Positions 50,472 to 60,141 of a stretch of DNA of 64,000 nt are shown here, in pieces. How positions within the stretch are numbered: position 1 is the first letter of the stretch; each line of letters starts with the position of its first letter. The position numbers and the translations under genes are program-made. Under the pieces are notes generated by a model. The model saw only the letters and a program-made list of their open reading frames with translations, was not told where the DNA came from and did no database searches. The stretch comes from Brachybacterium endophyticum. GTDB taxonomy: Bacteria; Actinomycetota; Actinomycetes; Actinomycetales; Dermabacteraceae. Location: the NCBI RefSeq assembly GCF_003130585.1, contig NZ_QFKX01000002.1, positions 806,001-870,000 of the forward strand. The letters run 5' to 3'.

Positions 50472-51391
50472 GACTCGCTCCTGTCCTGGTGGGCGGTGGG
50501 GACCTCGAAGTCGAAGATCCCGGTGTCGAAGCGGTTGTAGTCCTCGTAGTCGACGAGCTCGTAGAGCCGGGAGCGGGTGAGCATCTCGTCGACGTGCGGT
50601 GCCTGGGAGCCCTCGGCGCTGATGGTCCCGAGCACGTTATCGATCGCTCCCATCGCCGTGCGCAGCAGCGTGACGGGGTAGATCACCATCGCGACGCCGG
50701 CGTCGGCGAGCTGGTCCCGGGTGAACAGCGCCGACTTCCCGAACTCCGTCATGTTCGCGAGCACGGGCACGTCCAGCGCCTCGCACACGGCCTCGAACTC
50801 GGAGAGGTCGGCCATCGCCTCGGGGAAGATCGCATCGGCGCCGGCGTCGACGAGCATCTTCATGCGGTCGATCGCCGCCGGCAGGCCGGCTCCGGCCCGC
50901 AGGTCGGTGCGCGCCATGACCAGGAAGTCCCCATCGCGCCGGGCGTCGGCGGCCGCGCGGATCCGCTGGGCGGCGGTGTCGTCGTCCACGACCGCCTTGC
51001 CGTCGAGGTGCCCGCAGCGCTTGGGGTTCACCTGGTCCTCGATGTGGCATCCGGCCAGCCCCGCGTCCTCGAGCTCCTGGATCGTGCGGGCCACGTTCAT
51101 GGGCTCGCCGAAGCCGGTGTCGGCGTCGATCAGGCAGGGCAGGTCCGTGGAGCGGGCGATCTGGCGGCCGCGCTGGGCGACCTCGGTGAGCGTGGTGAGG
51201 CCGATGTCCGGCAGTCCCAGCTCGTTGGCGATCACGGCTCCGGAGAGGTAGATCCCCGAGAAGCCGTGCTCCTGGATCAGGCGGGTCGACAGCGGTGTGA
51301 AGGCGCCCGGGAACTGCACGGCCGCGCCCGGCCTCAGCAGCGAGCGCAGGTCCTGTCGCTTCTGGGAGGGGGTCCTCGTGGAGTAGAGCAT
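50468..51391 (-). CDS. prpB: 2-methylisocitrate lyase
   Basis: Splits 2-methylisocitrate into pyruvate and succinate. The 307 aa protein is an isocitrate lyase/PEP mutase-family barrel with GIYLSGAVIANELGLPD, LIDADTGFGEP, IEDQVNPKRCGHLDGK (catalytic Cys in KRCGH) and MARTDL. The ATG overlaps the prpD stop as TGATG, and its own stop overlaps prpC, so the three genes are tightly coupled. The trio allows growth on or detoxification of propionate. Confidence 0.95.
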   Translation of the reverse strand: MLYSTRTPSQKRQDLRSLLRPGAAVQFPGAFTPLSTRLIQEHGFSGIYLSGAVIANELGLPDIGLTTLTEVAQRGRQIARSTDLPCLIDADTGFGEPMNVARTIQELEDAGLAGCHIEDQVNPKRCGHLDGKAVVDDDTAAQRIRAAADARRDGDFLVMARTDLRAGAGLPAAIDRMKMLVDAGADAIFPEAMADLSEFEAVCEALDVPVLANMTEFGKSALFTRDQLADAGVAMVIYPVTLLRTAMGAIDNVLGTISAEGSQAPHVDEMLTRSRLYELVDYEDYNRFDTGIFDFEVPTAHQDRSES

Positions 51392-52908
51392 CAGAACAGT
51401 CCCTTCGGTCCGGCCGACGGGTCGATGACCCCGTCGGCGGCGAGGATGCCCAGGCGCTCGAGCTCGCCGGCAGGGAGCTCGGCGAGCTGCTGGACGTCGG
51501 TCAGGAAGCGCTCCGCCTCGGCGTCCTCGATCACCCCGGCCGAGAGCGCGCGGAACTTCTCGACGTACTGCTCCCGGGCGAAGGGCCTGGCACCCTGGGG
51601 GTGGGCGTCTGCCACGGCGATTTCGTCCTCGATCACGGTGCCGTCGGCCATGGTGATGACCACGGCGCCGCCGAAGGCCTTCTCGGTGAGGTCCAGGGAG
51701 TGGTAGCGACGGGTCCACTCGGGGTCCTCGGTGGTGGTGACCTTGTGCCACAGGGCCACGGTGTCCGCACGGGCGGCGCGCTCGGGGGCGTAGGAGTCCA
51801 CGTGGTGCCAGCGCCCGTCCTGCAGGGCGACGGTGAAGATGTAGGGGATCGAGTGGTCCAGGGTCTCCCGGGAGGCGCGCGGATCGTACTTCTGGGGGTC
51901 ATCGGCGCCGGAGCCGATCACGTAGTGGGTGTGGTGGGAGGTGCGGATCAGGATCGACTCGACGGCCTCGGGATCGGTGACCTCGGGGTGGGTCTCGTGC
52001 AGCCGCCGCGCGAGGTCGATCCAGGCCTGCGCCTGGTACTCGGCGGAGTGCTCCTTGGTGAAGGTGTCCAGGATCGCCCGCTTCGCCTCGCCGGGCGAGG
52101 GGAGGGAGACGGTGTAGCGGGCGTCCGGGCCGTCGAGCAGCCAGGCGATCACGCCGTCCTCGCCCTCGTAGATCGGGACCGGGGAGGTCTGCCCCCGCAT
52201 CGCGCGGTCCACGGCCTCCACCGCCATCTTCCCGGCGAAGGCCGGGGCGTGCGCCTTCCAGGTGGAAATCTCGCCCTTGCGGGACTGCCGGGTCGCGGTG
52301 GTGGTGTGCAGGGCCTGGCCGACGGCCTGGAAGATGGTCTCGGCGTCGAGGCCCAGCAGGGTGCCGATGCCCGCCGCGGCCGACGGCCCCAGGTGCGCGA
52401 CGTGGTCGATCTTGTGGGCGTGCAGGCTGATCGCCCGCACCAGGTCGACCTGCACCTCGTAGCCGGTCGCGATCCCGCGGATCAGGTCGGCGCCCGAGGC
52501 CCCGGTGTGCTCCGCGACCGCGAGGATCGGCGGGATGTTGTCACCGGGGTGGGAGTACTCGGCGGCCAGGAAGGTGTCGTGGAAGTCGAGCTCGCGCACG
52601 GCGACCCCGTTGGCCCATGCTGCCCATTCCGGCGAGGTGCGCTCCCGGACCCCGTAGAGCCCGGCGCCGGAGCCACCGCGAGAGACCGGGTGGCTGAGCG
52701 CCTGGGCGCGCGCGGAGGCGATCGGCGCCCGGGTGAGGGAGGCGAGCGCGACCGAGGCGTTGTCGATGATCCGATTGATGATCATCTCGGCCACGGCCGG
52801 CTCGACCCCGACCGGATCGGTGGCGACCTCGGCGATCTGCCAGGCCAGCTGCTCCTGGCGCGGCAGGTTCTCCTCGGAGCGGTGGACGCGGACGTCGATG
52901 TCGTGCAT
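51391..52908 (-). CDS. prpD: 2-methylcitrate dehydratase (MmgE/PrpD)
   Basis: Dehydrates 2-methylcitrate in the methylcitrate cycle. The 505 aa length and the segments [35 protein letters not shown] and [25 protein letters not shown] match PrpD. GAGAGGA precedes the ATG. It is the first gene of the prpD-prpB-prpC-monooxygenase operon. The upstream region has lost the C-terminal part of a DinB-like gene, so the promoter may have been newly juxtaposed. Confidence 0.95.
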   Translation of the reverse strand: MHDIDVRVHRSEENLPRQEQLAWQIAEVATDPVGVEPAVAEMIINRIIDNASVALASLTRAPIASARAQALSHPVSRGGSGAGLYGVRERTSPEWAAWANGVAVRELDFHDTFLAAEYSHPGDNIPPILAVAEHTGASGADLIRGIATGYEVQVDLVRAISLHAHKIDHVAHLGPSAAAGIGTLLGLDAETIFQAVGQALHTTTATRQSRKGEISTWKAHAPAFAGKMAVEAVDRAMRGQTSPVPIYEGEDGVIAWLLDGPDARYTVSLPSPGEAKRAILDTFTKEHSAEYQAQAWIDLARRLHETHPEVTDPEAVESILIRTSHHTHYVIGSGADDPQKYDPRASRETLDHSIPYIFTVALQDGRWHHVDSYAPERAARADTVALWHKVTTTEDPEWTRRYHSLDLTEKAFGGAVVITMADGTVIEDEIAVADAHPQGARPFAREQYVEKFRALSAGVIEDAEAERFLTDVQQLAELPAGELERLGILAADGVIDPSAGPKGLF

Positions 52909-52980
52909 GCGGTCCTCTCGTGCGACGGGGCGAGTGCGCCGCTGCGAGGGCCGAGACCGACGTCAGCAGCGGTTCCCCCG

Positions 52981-52986
52981 TGTATA
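52981..52986 (-). promoter_or_regulatory. Possible -10 of the prp operon
   Basis: TATACA on the minus strand, inside the nearly symmetrical GTATGGGGTATAC, lies about 72 bases before prpD. GTATAC-type palindromes are bound by GntR-family regulators, but no such gene is in the window. No good -35 is found. Confidence 0.3.
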
Positions 52987-53032
52987 CCCCATACGGAGCC
53001 CTCGCCGCTCCACCCCGTCCGCGCCGTGCCCC

Positions 53033-53482
53033 CTGCTCCTCGGCGTGCACGCCGTCGATGGCGAGGCCCAGTGGGGTGAATGTGCCCTCATCGCCGAGGC
53101 AGCACCGTCGGAACCACGAGTCATGGACGAAGACCAGGTGACGCAGCGTCTGCAGCGTCGACCACTCGTCATTCACGCTCTCGTTCTCGAGCCCGGGGGA
53201 TTCACGCACGCGAGCCACCGTCATCGCCCAGTCGGCGCGTAGGAGCTGCCATCCTCGACGGAGCTCGACCGGATCCTCGGAACGGATCAGACGGCGTGCC
53301 GGGTAGCGACGATCGAGCTCGGCCTCGACGTACTCCATGACCTCGACCCCGTTCACGACGAGATTCGTGACGAGCCCGTCGATCACCGCGTCCCGCATGA
53401 CCACGCCGACCAAGCGGGCATCGCTGAGGTCGCATTCGCGGAATTCCGCGCCCTGGAGGTCCTCGTCCGTGAATCGCCTCAT
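53033..53482 (-). pseudogene. DinB-like protein, C-terminal half lost
   Basis: The first 150 residues are convincing: pentapeptide-like start MRRFTDEDLQGAEFRECDLS, then the DinB-type segment NDEWSTLQTLRHLVFVHDSWFRRCCLG and TFTPLGLAIDG. After AEEQ the frame continues in low-complexity Arg/Ala sequence with no DinB similarity and runs into prpD without a stop until 52541. No remnant of the missing part appears in the other two frames. Full-length relatives are about 220-240 aa. TAGAGT seven bases before the ATG suggests a once leaderless gene. Likely a truncated remnant next to the prp operon. Confidence 0.65.
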
Positions 53483-53489
53483 GCGAGGA

Positions 53490-53495
53490 ACTCTA
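53490..53495 (-). promoter_or_regulatory. -10 element of the DinB-like remnant
   Basis: TAGAGT on the minus strand ends seven bases before the ATG at 53482, the leaderless arrangement. Confidence 0.4.
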
Positions 53496-53541
53496 GGACT
53501 CGGCTGCGACATTCGGAGCAGGCGGCACCGCACCCGAGCCC

Positions 53542-54303
53542 TCAGGCCTGCTGCTGGATGATCCCGATCTTCTGCCACACCTTGCGGGCCATGTCCGAGG
53601 TGAGGGCCTCGATGCCCTGGACAGCGTCCAGCACGTCCCCGTCGGTCGTGTCCTCGGCGAACAGGGCGCCGCTCTTGCCCACCAGCGACAGCATCTCGGT
53701 GCAGAAGTCGAGGTAGCGGGTCAGGTCCGCGCGGTCCAGGTCCATTCCGCCCTGCTCGCGGGAGCCGCGCTCGAGGCGTTCGGGCACCTTGGTGAGCTGG
53801 TGCATGTCGATCACGTGCGCGAGCGAGCGCAGACGGTGCAGGATCCGCAGCACCCGCGCACGCTCCATCCGCTCGGGCACCGAGTACAGGAAGAACACGG
53901 CGATGCCGCCGAACACCAGGTCGTTGACGATCGTCTCGATCAACGGCAGCAGATCCAGCGGGCCGACGGCGCCGGGGGAGGTGGCGACCTGGATGACCGC
54001 GAGGGCGACCGCCCCGCCCAGGAAGATCGCGACCAGCAGCATGCCAAGGCGCGAGAGCACGCGCGCCGCGCGGACGCGGCGCCGGCTGATCCCGGAACCG
54101 GTGTTGATCTCGTCGACGATCCCGACGACCTCGCCGCACACCTCCCAGAGCGTGCGGTCGGGGAAGCGGGAGCTGATGCGCTGCTGCAGCGACTGCGCCG
54201 AACGTCGCACCGCGGCGCCGTCCAGGCGCTGGAAGCGGCTGGAGTCCGGCGGCGCGTCGGTGTGGTCGTCGGGACGCTGGAGCGGGGAGGGGAGCTGGGG
54301 CAC
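53542..54303 (-). CDS. Uncharacterised two-helix membrane protein
   Basis: Not recognised. The 253 aa protein has a soluble N-terminal part of about 85 residues with RFQRLDGAAVRRSAQSLQQRISSRFPDRTLWEVCGEVV. Two transmembrane helices follow (LSRLGMLLVAIFLGGAVALAVIQVA and LIETIVNDLVFGGIAVFFLYSV), then a helical C-terminal part (RILHRLRSLAHVIDMHQLTKVPERL, EMLSLVGKSGALFAEDTTDGDVLDAVQGIEALTSDMARKVW). The start is taken as GTG at 54303, six bases after the minus-strand hexamer TACCCT; a longer frame to 54408 exists. It is divergent from dnaK. Confidence 0.75.
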   Translation of the reverse strand: MPQLPSPLQRPDDHTDAPPDSSRFQRLDGAAVRRSAQSLQQRISSRFPDRTLWEVCGEVVGIVDEINTGSGISRRRVRAARVLSRLGMLLVAIFLGGAVALAVIQVATSPGAVGPLDLLPLIETIVNDLVFGGIAVFFLYSVPERMERARVLRILHRLRSLAHVIDMHQLTKVPERLERGSREQGGMDLDRADLTRYLDFCTEMLSLVGKSGALFAEDTTDGDVLDAVQGIEALTSDMARKVWQKIGIIQQQA

Positions 54304-54309
54304 CCCGCG

Positions 54310-54315
54310 AGGGTA
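54310..54315 (-). promoter_or_regulatory. -10 element of the membrane-protein gene
   Basis: TACCCT on the minus strand ends six bases before the GTG at 54303. Leaderless initiation is inferred. Confidence 0.4.
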
Positions 54316-54398
54316 TGGCACGCAGGGGCTCGCCACCGAGGTTCTCCGTGACCTGCTACACATCACTCGCCAGCGGGAATGAACCTGACTCCGCCGTA

Positions 54399-54419
54399 GT
54401 TGAGTCATGTGTACTCAAG
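54399..54419. promoter_or_regulatory. HAIR element 1 (HspR operator)
   Basis: GTTGAGT-N7-ACTCAAG matches the HspR inverted repeat consensus CTTGAGT-N7-ACTCAAG at 13 of 14 arm positions. It lies 16 bases upstream of the dnaK -35. Confidence 0.85.
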
Positions 54420-54435
54420 TTTGCTGCAGCAGGGT

Positions 54436-54464
54436 TTGACAGTCCTGCGTCGCGGATCTCTACT
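54436..54464 (+). promoter_or_regulatory. dnaK operon promoter
   Basis: A perfect TTGACA (54436-54441) and TCTACT (54459-54464) are separated by 17 bases. HAIR element 2 begins at the last bases of the -10, so HspR would block initiation. Confidence 0.75.
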
Positions 54465-54483
54465 TGAGTCCGTACGACTCAGA
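54463..54483. promoter_or_regulatory. HAIR element 2 (HspR operator)
   Basis: CTTGAGT-N7-ACTCAGA matches 12 of 14 arm positions of the HspR consensus. It covers the -10 and start site of the dnaK promoter. Confidence 0.75.
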
Positions 54484-54551
54484 TCTTCCCGTCGGCGCCG
54501 CCGGCGGATCGCAATCGCTTGCGGCTCCGTGCCGCAGAAAGGCAGGCACCC

Positions 54552-56416
<1,865 letters not shown>

Positions 56417-56417
<1 letters not shown>

Positions 56418-57118
56418 TGACCGAGAACCAGCAGACGCCGGATCCCGAGGGCCAGGACGGCCGCGACGGGGACCAGGCCGAGGCGGGGTTCTCCTTCACC
56501 GACCGGCGCAGGGTGGATCCGGAGGACGGCAGCGTCCGTCCCTCGGACCAGGCCGGCGCGAGCGAGGCGGCAGGCGAGGGCACGGACCCGCTCGATGCCG
56601 AGGCGGCGGCGCTCTACGAGCAGTCGCAGCAGGACGGGGATGCCTCCGGCGCCCCCTCCGAGGATGCCTCGGGCGAGAGCAGCCGCATCGCCGAGCTCGA
56701 GCAGCAGGTGAACGACCTCGGTGAGGAGCTCAAGCGCTCCCAGGCCGAGTACGTGAACTCCCGCCGACGCATCGAGAACACCGCCCAGGTCGAGAAGCAG
56801 GCCGCCACCGAGCGTGTCCTGGCCAGCCTGATCGGCGTGCTCGACGACATCGAGCTGGGCCGCCAGCACGGTGACATCGCCGAGGGGACCCCGTTCCACT
56901 CGATCGCCGCCAAGCTCGAGGACGTCCTGCGCGGCCAGGGTCTCGAGCGCTACGGCGAGGTGGGCGACGTGTTCGACCCGAGCCTGCACGAGGCCCTCAT
57001 GCACGAGGACTCCGACGCGGTCGAGGTCAACACCGTCAAGCTCGTCATGCAGCCGGGCTACAAGGTCGGGGAGCGCGTGCTGCGCCCCGCCCGCGTGGGC
57101 ACCGAGGGCCCCCAGTGA
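56417..57118 (+). CDS. grpE: Nucleotide exchange factor GrpE
   Basis: Releases ADP from DnaK. The 233 aa protein has an acidic disordered N-terminus (about 95 residues), a long coiled coil (SRIAELEQQVNDLGEELKRSQAEYVNSRRRIE), and the beta-wing with EVGDVFDPSLHEALMHEDS and the C-terminal VLRPARVGT. The ATG overlaps the dnaK stop as TGATG, so translation is coupled. A hairpin lies just downstream, before dnaJ. Confidence 0.95.
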
Positions 57119-57133
57119 CCCTCGCCGACTGAC

Positions 57134-57170
57134 CGGGTCGGTCCCCGCTCGAGCAGCGCGGACCGACCCG
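57134..57170 (+). terminator. Hairpin after grpE
   Basis: CGGGTCGGTCC (57134-57144) pairs perfectly with GGACCGACCCG (57160-57170). It starts 16 bases after the grpE stop. It could attenuate transcription between grpE and dnaJ or process the messenger; no T tract follows. Confidence 0.5.
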
Positions 57171-57276
57171 ACCACGGGCCGGATCTCCGGCGCGACGGGC
57201 CGGTGCGGAGACCTTCCGCGCCGGCCCGCCGCCGATCCGCCCTCGATACCCGGGCCGCCCACTCGCGACCGGGCAT

Positions 57277-57317
57277 CCCCCCCCCAGACATACAGACATA
57301 CAGACATACCGACATAC
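57277..57317 (+). repeat. C9 tract followed by four 8-bp repeats
   Basis: Nine C residues (57277-57285) are followed by three perfect AGACATAC copies and one CGACATAC (57286-57317). The region is the 229-bp gap between grpE and dnaJ, about 30 bases before the dnaJ start. Both elements are prone to slippage. Confidence 0.8.
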
Positions 57318-57347
57318 GGACCGACGCTCCCCGAAAGGAGGCGCTTG

Positions 57348-58349
57348 ATGTCCCAGCAGGACTGGCTCGAGAAGGACTTCTACGCGGCCCTCGGCGTCTC
57401 GAAGGACGCGAGCGCGCAGGAGATCAAGAAGGCGTACCGCAAGAAGGCACGCGACCTGCACCCCGACCGTCACCCCGACGACCCCAAGGCCGAGGACCGC
57501 TTCAAGGAGGTCGGCGAGGCCTACTCCGTCCTCAGCGACGACGAGCAGCGCGAGCAGTACGACGCGATCCGCGCGATGGGCGCGGGCGGCGCCCGGTTCG
57601 CCCCCGGCTCCGGCGGCGGAGGCGGCGGCTTCGAGGACATGTTCGGCTCGATGTTCGGCGGCGGCGGACGCACCTCCTTCGGGGGCGGCGGCCAGCAGAA
57701 CGTCGACATGGAGGATCTGCTGCGGATGTTCGGCGGCGGGGGCGGTGCCCCCTTCGGGGGCGGCGGCGCCGGCTTCGGACGCGGCGGCTACGCGACCGAG
57801 GCCCCCGGCGAGAACCTCTCGGCGCACCTGCGTCTGAGCTTCCGCGACGCGGCCACGGGCACCGAGGCCACCCTCGACGTCGGCGGACGCACCGTCACCA
57901 CCCGGATCCCCGCCGGCGTCCACGACGGCCAGAAGATCCGTCTGCGCGGCAAGGGCAGGCCCGGGATGAACGGCGGCAAGCCCGGCGACCTGATGCTGAC
58001 CCTCGACGTCGCGAGCGACCCGGTGTGGTCGGCCGACGGCGCGGACCTGCACATCACCGTCCCCGTCCGCTTCGACGAAGCAGCCCTGGGCACCCGGATC
58101 GAGGTCCCCCTGTTCGACGGCGGCACGGTCAAGCTCAAGGTCCCCGCCGGCACCCCCTCGGGCCGTACGCTGCGGGTCAAGGGCAAGGGCCTGAGGACGA
58201 CCAAGCGCACGGGCGACCTTCGTGTGAAGATCGAGGTCGCCGTTCCCGAGAAGCTCGACGAGAAGACCCGCGAGGCCGTCGAGGCCCTGCGGGACGCACT
58301 CGGCGACGAGGATCCGCGCGCGGGTCTGGCCGCAGCCGCGCAGGGCTGA
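57348..58349 (+). CDS. dnaJ: DnaJ-family co-chaperone lacking the zinc finger (CbpA type)
   Basis: Stimulates DnaK ATPase. The 333 aa protein has a J domain with HPD (residues about 10-70, LHPDRHPDD), a Gly/Phe-rich region with long glycine runs (GGGGGG, FGGGG), and the two C-terminal beta-barrel domains with IPAGVHDGQKIRLRGKG. The four CxxCxGxG zinc repeats of classical DnaJ are absent, so it is CbpA/DnaJ2-like. AAAGGAGG precedes the ATG. It lies in the dnaK operon, so it is the default partner here. Confidence 0.92.
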   Translation: MSQQDWLEKDFYAALGVSKDASAQEIKKAYRKKARDLHPDRHPDDPKAEDRFKEVGEAYSVLSDDEQREQYDAIRAMGAGGARFAPGSGGGGGGFEDMFGSMFGGGGRTSFGGGGQQNVDMEDLLRMFGGGGGAPFGGGGAGFGRGGYATEAPGENLSAHLRLSFRDAATGTEATLDVGGRTVTTRIPAGVHDGQKIRLRGKGRPGMNGGKPGDLMLTLDVASDPVWSADGADLHITVPVRFDEAALGTRIEVPLFDGGTVKLKVPAGTPSGRTLRVKGKGLRTTKRTGDLRVKIEVAVPEKLDEKTREAVEALRDALGDEDPRAGLAAAAQG

Positions 58350-58462
58350 CCCGCGCCGACCCCGGATCGGCCCGTCTCCGGGACCCGCCCGGGCCGGACT
58401 GTCCGGGGCCGGTCCGCGCGGGCCCCGGCGACGTCACCAGCAGCAGGAGAGAGGCGAGAGCA

Positions 58463-58912
58463 GTGGTCCCCACGCACCACATCGACGAGCACGCCCCGGT
58501 GTTCGTCATCTCCATCGCCGCCGAGCTGGCGGGGATGCACCCCCAGACGCTGCGCCAGTACGACCGCATCGGCCTGGTCTCCCCGCGCCGCACCTCCGGG
58601 CGCGGCCGCCGCTACAGCGCGCGCGACGTCGCCAAGCTCCGTGAGGTCCAGAGGCTCTCCCAGGAGGAGGGCATCAACCTCGCGGGCATCAAACGGATCC
58701 TCGCGCTGCAGGACGAGGTCGCCTCGCTCAGCTCGCAGCTGCGCTCCGTGCGCGAGACCATCGAGGCCATGGGCGGCATCGAGGCCGCGAGCACCTCGCG
58801 GGTCTTCACGGCCGACAGCGCGGGCCGCGTCAGCGCTCTGCGGCGCGGCCAGCGTCCTGCCCGTGGGGAGAGCGGAGCGATGGTGCTGTGGAGGCCCGGC
58901 GGCGGGCGCTGA
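58463..58912 (+). CDS. hspR: Heat-shock repressor HspR (MerR family)
   Basis: Autoregulatory repressor of the dnaK operon that binds HAIR sequences with DnaK as co-repressor. The 149 aa protein begins at GTG 58463 and has a MerR helix-turn-helix (ISIAAELAGMHPQTLRQYDRIGLVSPRRTSGRGRRYS at about 15-51) and a helical dimerisation segment. The C-terminus ends in a basic tail. An AGAGAGGCGAGAG region serves as ribosome site. Its 3' end overlaps the tail of the antisense glycosyltransferase gene by 83 bases. Confidence 0.93.
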   Translation: MVPTHHIDEHAPVFVISIAAELAGMHPQTLRQYDRIGLVSPRRTSGRGRRYSARDVAKLREVQRLSQEEGINLAGIKRILALQDEVASLSSQLRSVRETIEAMGGIEAASTSRVFTADSAGRVSALRRGQRPARGESGAMVLWRPGGGR

Positions 58913-60134
58913 TCCCCGTACTCTTCGTGCCCTCCGTGACCCGCTCGGCCTCGTAGATCCCCTGCAGGGACGCGGCGACCTCGTGCATGTCCACGGCCTC
59001 GGCGGCCCGTCGGCCCGCAGCCGAGAGGTCCGTGAGCTCCCCGTCCAGCAGGGAGCGCAGACGCCCCGCGATGCGTTCCGCGGCCTGGCCGCGGACGTGC
59101 GCAGCGCCGGGGGTCTTGCTGCCGACGGCCTTCGCGGGCGGGACCGCGACCTTGTGGACGACCTCGCCGTCGGGCAGCCAGTCGGAGTAGATGGGGATGT
59201 CCGACAGCAGCACCGGGGCCTCGCACGAGAGCGCCTCGAGCAGCACGATCCCCTCGGTCTCCTCCTTGGTGAGGAAGCAGAAGGCGTCGGCGCCGCCATA
59301 GGCCTCGCGAAGCTGCTCGGGGGCGACGAAGCCGGGGAACAGGCAGTTGCTCGGGGCCGACGCCACCGCGGAGGAGACCTCCTCGGTGATCAGCCGCGGG
59401 TCGGTGCGCCCGTACCAGACGAACGTGACCTCGGGCAGCGCCCGTGCGACCTCGATCCACTCGAGGATGCCCTTGCGCACCATCTGCAGCCCGACGCTCA
59501 TCACCACGCGCGCATCGGCCGGGAGACCCAGCCGCTCCCGGAGTGCTGCGGCATCGCCCTCGCGGCGGCGGAAGAACGTGGTGTCCACGCCGTTGGAGAG
59601 CACGTGGATCGGCCGACGGATCCCGTAGCGGGGGCGGGAGATCAGGCCCTGCGCATAGGGCGTCGGGGTGATGACGGCGTCGCCGCGGCGGTAGATCCAG
59701 GCGATCCAGCGGCGGAACCATGGTGCGATGCGGTTCGCGCCCGTGAAGGAGTCCCGGAAGTCCTCCTCGGTCGAGTGCGCCCACATCATCACCGGGCGCC
59801 GGCGCAGGTGCGCCCAGGCGGCGAGCAGCGGGGTGTCGGGGAAGGGCGTGTTCAGATGGACGACGTCGAAGTCGGCGAACGGCGAGGTGACGACCTCGTG
59901 TCCCAGGGACTCGACGGCGCGGCGCTGGTGCCGGATGGCCTCGCCGATCCCGGACTGTCCCGCCAGCGCGGCGAGCCCCTTGGGGATCAGCACGCGCAGA
60001 CGCGGCCGCGCTGAGGACGCACGGGTCTGCCCTGCGCTCTCGGGACCGGTGCTCGCGGGACCGCTGCTCTCAGGACCGCTGCGATCGGGGCTGCCACTGT
60101 CGCTGTCGGGGACGCTGCTCGGGTCGGACCCCAT
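58830..60134 (-). CDS. GT4-family glycosyltransferase
   Basis: A 434 aa glycosyltransferase of the GT-B fold. After a disordered Ser/Pro/Gly N-terminus (about 40 residues) the N-lobe contains LAGQSGIGEAIRHQRRAVESLGHEV, and the C-lobe has VMSVGLQMVRKGILEWIEVARAL and EETEGIVLLEALSCEAPVLLSD with the conserved ExxG..LEA motif. The last about 28 residues (RRRASTAPSLRSPHGQ) derive from antisense hspR sequence and may be a read-through tail. The ATG is eight bases after the stop of the other glycosyltransferase gene, so they form an operon. Likely cell-envelope glycolipid or polysaccharide synthesis. Confidence 0.85.
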   Translation of the reverse strand: MGSDPSSVPDSDSGSPDRSGPESSGPASTGPESAGQTRASSARPRLRVLIPKGLAALAGQSGIGEAIRHQRRAVESLGHEVVTSPFADFDVVHLNTPFPDTPLLAAWAHLRRRPVMMWAHSTEEDFRDSFTGANRIAPWFRRWIAWIYRRGDAVITPTPYAQGLISRPRYGIRRPIHVLSNGVDTTFFRRREGDAAALRERLGLPADARVVMSVGLQMVRKGILEWIEVARALPEVTFVWYGRTDPRLITEEVSSAVASAPSNCLFPGFVAPEQLREAYGGADAFCFLTKEETEGIVLLEALSCEAPVLLSDIPIYSDWLPDGEVVHKVAVPPAKAVGSKTPGAAHVRGQAAERIAGRLRSLLDGELTDLSAAGRRAAEAVDMHEVAASLQGIYEAERVTEGTKSTGISARRRASTAPSLRSPHGQDAGRAAER

Positions 60135-60141
60135 GGCGGCC

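Noticed and set aside
52541..53032. In-frame continuation of the DinB-like gene into prpD.
   Set aside because: The sequence after residue 150 is low-complexity antisense-like translation in prpD, with no DinB similarity. The region was treated as a truncated remnant instead.
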